A stretch of 24,499 nt of DNA from Bryobacterales bacterium. Its GTDB lineage: Bacteria > Acidobacteriota > Terriglobia > Bryobacterales > Bryobacteraceae. This document shows positions 20,387-24,499 of the stretch, piece by piece; position 1 is the stretch's first letter; each line of letters opens with the position of its first letter. The translations under genes were made by a program, and so were the position numbers. The stretch covers positions 12,019 through 36,517 of the forward strand of contig PKZC01000355.1 in the NCBI GenBank assembly GCA_003132905.1, given 5' to 3'. A model generated the notes under the pieces. That model saw nothing but the letters and a program-made list of their open reading frames with translations. It was not told where the DNA came from and did no database searches.

Positions 20387-21331
20387 TTAGTTCTTGGGCA
20401 GCGGGACCGCGTACATTTTGAACAGCCCCGGATCCTTGTCCTTGAATGCCGGATCGTTGCGGTAATTCAATTTCCCTTCGACGATCCACGCCATGCCGCG
20501 CGTTGCGGTAACGCCTGGCGTGCTTTCCAGCCCCTCTTTGATGGTCGTGATCACGGCGTTATGCAAACCTTCGCCTTCGAACGTGACGATGCTCATCTTG
20601 CCCGAATTCTCGGCCAGCAGCAGTCGGTTCTTTCCGATCGCACGCATCCCGTCCGGACGGTCCAGCGGGCGCGACAGCTTGAGTTCGACCACGCTCTTCG
20701 ATTTCCCGTCCGGTCCCAGATCCAGGCGCAGTAGTTTGCCGGCGCTAACGCTGTTCACGTAAAGGATCGTTTTTTCCCCGAACGCAAGACCGTCGGCGCC
20801 TGCCAGCAGCGGATCCTTAGCCGCTACTTCCAGACTTTTCCCTCCAGGCTTCAGCATCAGCACGCTGCCCTGACGCGTATCGGTGAAATAGGTGGTGCCA
20901 TCGGGAGCGGCCGCAATGTCATTGCAGAGCGTGCCGTCGCCCGGCAACGGATAGGTTCCTTTGGGCGCGCCCGTCTTCAAATCGAAAGCCATGGCCGCAG
21001 TGGCCTCGCCCTTGTTCTCTAAATTGTTGGAGCAAACCCACAAGGTCTTGCCCTTCTCGTCCGCGTAAACGCCCAGCACCTGATTCAAGCCGCCCGTGCC
21101 GGGCTTAATCCACTCCTCGACCATCGCGGTTCCGGGCGCAATGCGGCTGACGTTGCCGTGCCCGAGGCTCCCGACGATCAAGGTTCCATCCGAAGTGGAG
21201 GTGATGCTTTCCGGAAATATACGCGTGCCAGGAAGCGTAATCTCAGTCACCGGTTGCGCCGCGTAAACACCTGCGGCAATCAAGAAAAGCGCCGTAGCGC
21301 GGAATGTATTTTTAATAGGTAGTTGTATCAT
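20387..21331 (-). CDS. Exported SMP-30/gluconolactonase-like beta-propeller protein
   Basis: A 314-residue protein with a signal peptide (residues 1-25, TALFLIAAGVYAAQP) and six propeller blades typical of the SMP-30/NHL group: PESITSTSDGTLIVGSLGHGNVSRI, NQVLGVYADEKGKTLWVCSNN, GTLCNDIAAAPDGTTYFTDTRQGSV, GADGLAFGEKTILYVNS, RPDGMRAIGKNRLLLAENSGKMSI. The Glu, Asn and Asp that would bind calcium in lactonases have candidates in PESI, CNDIA and PDGM. It might hydrolyse a sugar lactone in the periplasm, but similar proteins are also only binding or structural. Its ATG overlaps the stop of the MFS transporter (ATGA), tying the two together. Confidence 0.83.
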   Translation of the reverse strand: MIQLPIKNTFRATALFLIAAGVYAAQPVTEITLPGTRIFPESITSTSDGTLIVGSLGHGNVSRIAPGTAMVEEWIKPGTGGLNQVLGVYADEKGKTLWVCSNNLENKGEATAAMAFDLKTGAPKGTYPLPGDGTLCNDIAAAPDGTTYFTDTRQGSVLMLKPGGKSLEVAAKDPLLAGADGLAFGEKTILYVNSVSAGKLLRLDLGPDGKSKSVVELKLSRPLDRPDGMRAIGKNRLLLAENSGKMSIVTFEGEGLHNAVITTIKEGLESTPGVTATRGMAWIVEGKLNYRNDPAFKDKDPGLFKMYAVPLPKN

Positions 21332-22644
21332 TGAGCGGTTTTTGTGCCGGGCACGGGCCGAACCAAGAGCGTGAGAACGAAGCCCACTGCCAGTAAGCCA
21401 GCCAGAACTTCGAGCGGCTGGTCATAGATGTGAATCTTGCTTGCGCCGGGCGACAGATGGGCCTTCGCGTTGCTGGAAAGCTCGGTGATAATCACCGGAC
21501 CAGCAATGGCGGCGGCGCTCCAGGAAGTGAGCAAAACACCGTGAATCGCGCCTACGTTGTCGGCTCCAAACATGTCCGCAAGGAAGGCGGGAATGGTAGC
21601 GAATCCTCCGCCGTACATGGTGAACACCACAAACAAAGCGGCTTCAAAGATCGCCCATTCGCCTCTGCCCGCCAAGCCGGGAATAAGCAGGAATAGGATC
21701 ACCTGCGTGACAAAAAATGTGAGGTAGGTGTTGCGGCGGCCGATGTAATCCGAGAAAGACGCCCAAAAGAAGCGACCACCGGCATTGAACAGGCTGATCA
21801 GAGAAACCACGGCAGCGGCTTGCAGCGCAGTTTTCTGGAACATGTCCTGCATCATCGGAGAAGCTTGCGCCAGAATGCCAATGCCGGCCGTCACGTTGAT
21901 AAACAAAATGGCCCAGAGCAGATAGAACTGCACCGTCTGAATAGCTTCATTACGCGACAGGCGGAGACTGGTGATCATCTTATCCTGATGGACTGGCGGC
22001 GACCATCCTTCCGGAAGCCAACCTTCCGGTGGCCGGTGGAGCAGACGCGCGCCGATCATCATAATGATGAAATAGACCACGCCCAACGCGATGATGGTCC
22101 GGGCCACGCCGAACAAGTTCATGAAATAAACATTCAAATATCCGGCCAGAAATGCGCCGCCGCCGAAGCCCATGATGGCCATCCCGGTAGCCATGCCACG
22201 CCGGTCTGGAAACCACTTCACGAGCGTGCTGACCGGAGCGATGTAGCCGAGCCCGCATCCCATGCCGCCAATGACGCCCATTCCTAGAAACACCAGGAAA
22301 GACTGCTTCAAAGCCAGCCCGATTCCACCGATGACAAGTCCCGTTCCGAACAGCACCGCAGCGGCAGTGGCAGCCACGCGGGGACCTCTGCGCTCCACCC
22401 AGGGACCTCCGAACGCCGCACTCAGACCCAGCAAAATCAGAGCTGTGCTGAACGTGGTGTAGGGAGGGCTGAACCACCATGGGTCGTTCGGAAACAATGC
22501 ATGGATAGGCCGGTTGAATGTGCTCCAGGCGTATACCGATCCGATGCAGATGTGCACCAGGACCGCGCCAATCGGAATCAGCCAGCGGTTGGAGGTGGTC
22601 GTGCTAGAGGGCGATGGAGCGACTCGCGTTTCGTGGGTAGCCAT
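21328..22644 (-). CDS. MFS transporter, OFA (oxalate/formate antiporter-like) family
   Basis: A 438-residue carrier with 12 predicted helices. The N-terminal block RWLIPIGAVLVHICIGSVYAWSTFNRPI is the opening signature of the OFA subgroup of the major facilitator superfamily, which exchanges small carboxylates. GPWVERRGPR is the MFS loop 2-3 motif; GMGCGLGYIAPVSTLVKWFPDRRGMATGMAIMGFGGG covers helices 4-5; the second half has DYIGRRNTYL in the loop 8-9 position. A long central loop includes HRPPEGWLPEGWSPP. Substrate is not known; carboxylates such as oxalate or sugar acids are reasonable. A GGAAGG ribosome site lies just before ATG 22644. Coupled to the SMP-30-like gene. Confidence 0.88.
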   Translation of the reverse strand: MATHETRVAPSPSSTTTSNRWLIPIGAVLVHICIGSVYAWSTFNRPIHALFPNDPWWFSPPYTTFSTALILLGLSAAFGGPWVERRGPRVAATAAAVLFGTGLVIGGIGLALKQSFLVFLGMGVIGGMGCGLGYIAPVSTLVKWFPDRRGMATGMAIMGFGGGAFLAGYLNVYFMNLFGVARTIIALGVVYFIIMMIGARLLHRPPEGWLPEGWSPPVHQDKMITSLRLSRNEAIQTVQFYLLWAILFINVTAGIGILAQASPMMQDMFQKTALQAAAVVSLISLFNAGGRFFWASFSDYIGRRNTYLTFFVTQVILFLLIPGLAGRGEWAIFEAALFVVFTMYGGGFATIPAFLADMFGADNVGAIHGVLLTSWSAAAIAGPVIITELSSNAKAHLSPGASKIHIYDQPLEVLAGLLAVGFVLTLLVRPVPGTKTAQ

Positions 22645-22719
22645 TATTTTTCCTTCCCTGCGCGAACTACCTGGGGAATCTTATCGCAAACCAAGCCCCG
22701 ATGCCCGGCCCGCTGGCGT

Positions 22720-23853
22720 TCAGTGCGATGCCGGCGATGGGTTGGCGAAAGCGGGATCGTGAATGACTGCGTCGTCCGTCAAGGTGTTGAGAAACGCGAT
22801 CAGGTCCGCGCGGTCCTGTTTGGAAAGCTCGAAACCGCCAATTAGCGCGTCCTTATTTGGATTATCGTGGCCGTTTCCTGTCTGAGGACCAGCGTGGATC
22901 GCCCGGCCGCCCGCTGCATAGTGATCGAGCACTCCTTCCAGAGTGGGAATGCTTCCATCGTGCATGTATGGGGCCGTCAGCGCGATGTTCCGCAGCGTCG
23001 GCGCTTTGAATTTTCCTACGTCCGCCGTTTGTTTCGTGAACTCGTAGATGCCCACATTTGGCGCCGGATAAGACATCAGGCCCGGAACATTGTAGAGACC
23101 AGTATTATGAAATTCGATTGGATGATCGGCATTCCGCTCGGAAACCGTGGCGTCGGAAAAAGCAAATCCGCCATGACAGCGGAAGCACGAAAGGTGTTGA
23201 TTGAAGAACAGGATTTCGCCGCGCTTGGCGGACTGCGAAACCGCGTTGTCGTCGCCGTCATAGTGATAGCGGTCAAAGGGAGAACGGGCCGAGATGATGC
23301 TTCTTTCGAAACTGGCCAGGGCTTTGGTGACGTTCGCAACCGTAAACGCATCAGCGTCGCCGGGGAAAGCGCGCTCGAACAAGGCGCGATACTTGGGATC
23401 GGCACGCAGGGTTGGAAGAAACCGATCGCCTTCACGCAAGCCCAGTTCCACCGGATGCTCGCCGAACATCGGCACCAGCGCCTGTTTTTCCAGGCTCTTC
23501 ATTTCCGGATTGCTCCAGGTGAGCGCGGCGCTATAGGCCACGTTGACCAGGCTCATGGCGCTACGGGAGTGCGATTCGCCCGTTGCTCCCAGGCCGACAG
23601 CGCGGCCATCGGTGAAGGCTAGTTCCTGCTTGTGGCAGGTGGCGCACGAAGCTTTCCCATTCACCGACATTCGCGTGTCATAGAAAAGATAGCGGCCCAG
23701 TTCGACCTTGGCCTGCGTCATCGGATTGTCGGCCGGTACATAAGGTTTGGGAAAACCCTTGGGCAGGTTCCACTGATAATCGCCGTCTGGCCCAGCGCCA
23801 AACAAACCCAGCGCCGCCAAAGCCAAGGTCAGAACGGATCTCGTCCAGTGCAT
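22720..23853 (-). CDS. Di-haem cytochrome c peroxidase / MauG-like protein
   Basis: A 377-residue exported haem protein. Residues 1-20 are a signal peptide (MHWTRSVLTLALAALGLFGA). Two c-type haem sites are present: C70-A-T-C-H74 and C223-F-R-C-H227. LGRYLFYDTRMSVNGKASC before the first and YHYDGDDNAVSQSAKRGEILFF before the second are typical of the BCCP/MauG family, as are TLRNIALTAPYMHDGSIPTLEGVLDHY and the closing DLIAFLNTLTDD. Bacterial members reduce hydrogen peroxide with electrons from small cytochromes, or oxidise protein residues. It lies 12 bases after the molybdopterin-domain gene, so the two form one transcript; MFS and SMP-30 genes follow. Confidence 0.92.
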   Translation of the reverse strand: MHWTRSVLTLALAALGLFGAGPDGDYQWNLPKGFPKPYVPADNPMTQAKVELGRYLFYDTRMSVNGKASCATCHKQELAFTDGRAVGLGATGESHSRSAMSLVNVAYSAALTWSNPEMKSLEKQALVPMFGEHPVELGLREGDRFLPTLRADPKYRALFERAFPGDADAFTVANVTKALASFERSIISARSPFDRYHYDGDDNAVSQSAKRGEILFFNQHLSCFRCHGGFAFSDATVSERNADHPIEFHNTGLYNVPGLMSYPAPNVGIYEFTKQTADVGKFKAPTLRNIALTAPYMHDGSIPTLEGVLDHYAAGGRAIHAGPQTGNGHDNPNKDALIGGFELSKQDRADLIAFLNTLTDDAVIHDPAFANPSPASH

Positions 23854-23865
23854 CGAACCAGTCCC

Positions 23866-24384
23866 CTACTTTTGCAGCCGCACGAACTCGAGCGTCTCCA
23901 GCATCCGCACCGATCGCGCACCCGCTTTGTCGTTCGGGCAGACCAGGCGAAATGGACCTTGATAGCCGAAGAGCGGCTTTCCGTCCCGCTTATCCGCAAC
24001 CAGGATCTGTTCATTCCCGAATGCCGCGTCTAGCTCGCCCAGCGTGAACACCACCTGGTACCCGTCGTGCGCTTTCGCCAGAACGTAGCTGGCTAGCGAT
24101 TTCCCGCGCAATTGATTGCCGAGCGGAGCGCCCGCGCGCTTCAGAATTTCCCGTAAAGGTACGCCCTCGTATTCCACCTTGGTTCCATCCTGCTCCGGGA
24201 TCGACGCTGTCTCGCGCGGCATCTTCGCCAGATCGTCCGCTTTGAGCGTTAACGGCATGGGGACGTCGCCCGTTACGGCCAAGGTTGTGGAACCGGCTGG
24301 CTGCTCCGGCGCCTGAGCGAAAACAAGGCCGGCGGCGATGGCTGCCAAAGCCGAAAAGCGTAGAACCGAAATTCGCAGAAGCAT
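23866..24384 (-). CDS. Exported molybdopterin-binding-domain-like protein (short sulfite-oxidase-fold relative)
   Basis: A 172-residue protein with a signal peptide (residues 1-24, FSALAAIAAGLVFAQA). The rest resembles the oxidoreductase molybdopterin-binding domain: LAVTGDVPMPLTLKADDLAKMPRE, KVEYEGVPLREILKRAGAPLG, YVLAKAHDGYQVVFTLGELD, EQILVADKRDGKPLFGYQGPFRLVCPNDKAGARSVR. It lacks the N-terminal region with the molybdenum-ligand Cys and the C-terminal dimer domain of sulfite oxidases. It therefore belongs to the short group whose cofactor binding is uncertain. It heads the minus-strand cluster, with the di-haem peroxidase next, suggesting a joint periplasmic redox role. Confidence 0.8.
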   Translation of the reverse strand: MLLRISVLRFSALAAIAAGLVFAQAPEQPAGSTTLAVTGDVPMPLTLKADDLAKMPRETASIPEQDGTKVEYEGVPLREILKRAGAPLGNQLRGKSLASYVLAKAHDGYQVVFTLGELDAAFGNEQILVADKRDGKPLFGYQGPFRLVCPNDKAGARSVRMLETLEFVRLQK

Positions 24385-24439
24385 ATTCCGATGTTTTCCG
24401 CTGTCATGTTATCACGACACTGTCGTCCGGGATCGGAAT
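24385..24439. promoter_or_regulatory. Nested dyads upstream of the molybdopterin-domain gene
   Basis: An exact 8-base inverted repeat, ATTCCGAT (24385-24392) and ATCGGAAT (24432-24439), brackets the promoter region. Inside lies a perfect 13-base palindrome ACGACA-c-TGTCGT (24414-24426), about 30 bases before the start codon. On the minus strand TAACAT follows the palindrome as a possible -10. The small palindrome has the size of BlaI/CopY-type operators. Confidence 0.4.
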
Positions 24440-24499
24440 CCTCAAGAAACGCGTCCGGCGATCGGCGCGGATGCCAAGGGGTGCGCGACATAAATGTGG

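Noticed and set aside
1..24499. CRISPR arrays, tRNA, rRNA, insertion sequences
   Set aside because: No regularly spaced repeats, cloverleaf-like segments, rRNA core motifs or transposase-like frames were seen on either strand by eye; short RNA genes without strong motifs could be missed.

Overview
The window looks like a chromosomal stretch from a GC-rich soil bacterium, most likely an Acidobacteriota member of the Solibacter/Bryobacter type. This is inferred from a PEP-CTERM protein, secreted proteins with a 'DGKPDFSGIW'-like N-terminus, a DUF6152 protein, and many SMP-30, OFA-MFS and NTF2-like genes. No rRNA, tRNA, CRISPR, insertion sequence or phage gene was recognised.

Layout. (1) 1-2493: the 3' end of an aldo/keto reductase, a PEP-CTERM surface protein followed by a good intrinsic terminator, and a coupled DUF3237 + short-chain dehydrogenase pair. 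(2) 2514-3054, minus strand: an antitoxin/MazF-PemK toxin pair. (3) 3241-9956, plus strand: a tight seven-gene operon for meta-cleavage of a carboxylated catechol (gallate or protocatechuate). It encodes a DUF6282 amidohydrolase-like protein, a GalB-type 4-oxalomesaconate hydratase, a LigK/GalC-type aldolase, a fused LigB-LigA extradiol dioxygenase, an SLC13-like anion transporter, a 6PGDH-like (DUF1932) dehydrogenase and a secreted protein of unknown function. (4) 9963-14971: a GntR/FCD regulator divergent from an IlvD/Edd sugar-acid dehydratase, then a secreted protein, an NTF2-like protein and a KDPG/KHG aldolase; a 32-codon secreted-peptide ORF lies on the opposite strand in the gap. (5) 14994-16659, minus strand: a DUF6152 protein, a second secreted protein paralogous to the one at 12919, and another NTF2-like protein. 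(6) 16751-20385: exported MsrA and MsrB plus a TPR protein, divergent from a DipZ-like CcdA-thioredoxin fusion that probably feeds them electrons. (7) 20387-24384, minus strand: a molybdopterin-domain protein, a di-haem peroxidase, an OFA-family MFS carrier and an SMP-30-like beta-propeller.

How it fits together. Region 3 can be read as a near-complete route: the transporter imports the aromatic acid, the dioxygenase opens the ring, and the hydratase and aldolase give pyruvate and oxaloacetate. The two genes that do not match the textbook enzymes (the DUF1932 dehydrogenase and the DUF6282 protein) sit where LigC (dehydrogenase) and LigI (lactone hydrolase) would be needed. This is the most interesting hypothesis in the window. 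Region 4 resembles dehydratase-aldolase catabolism of an aldonic acid. Region 6 is a periplasmic methionine-sulfoxide repair module.

Several real starts differ from the first available start codon. Two genes (9141 and 13871) appear to begin at CTG, and others at TTG (1744) or GTG (14321, 17275, 18625). Overlapping stop/start junctions of the NTGA type recur through the window.
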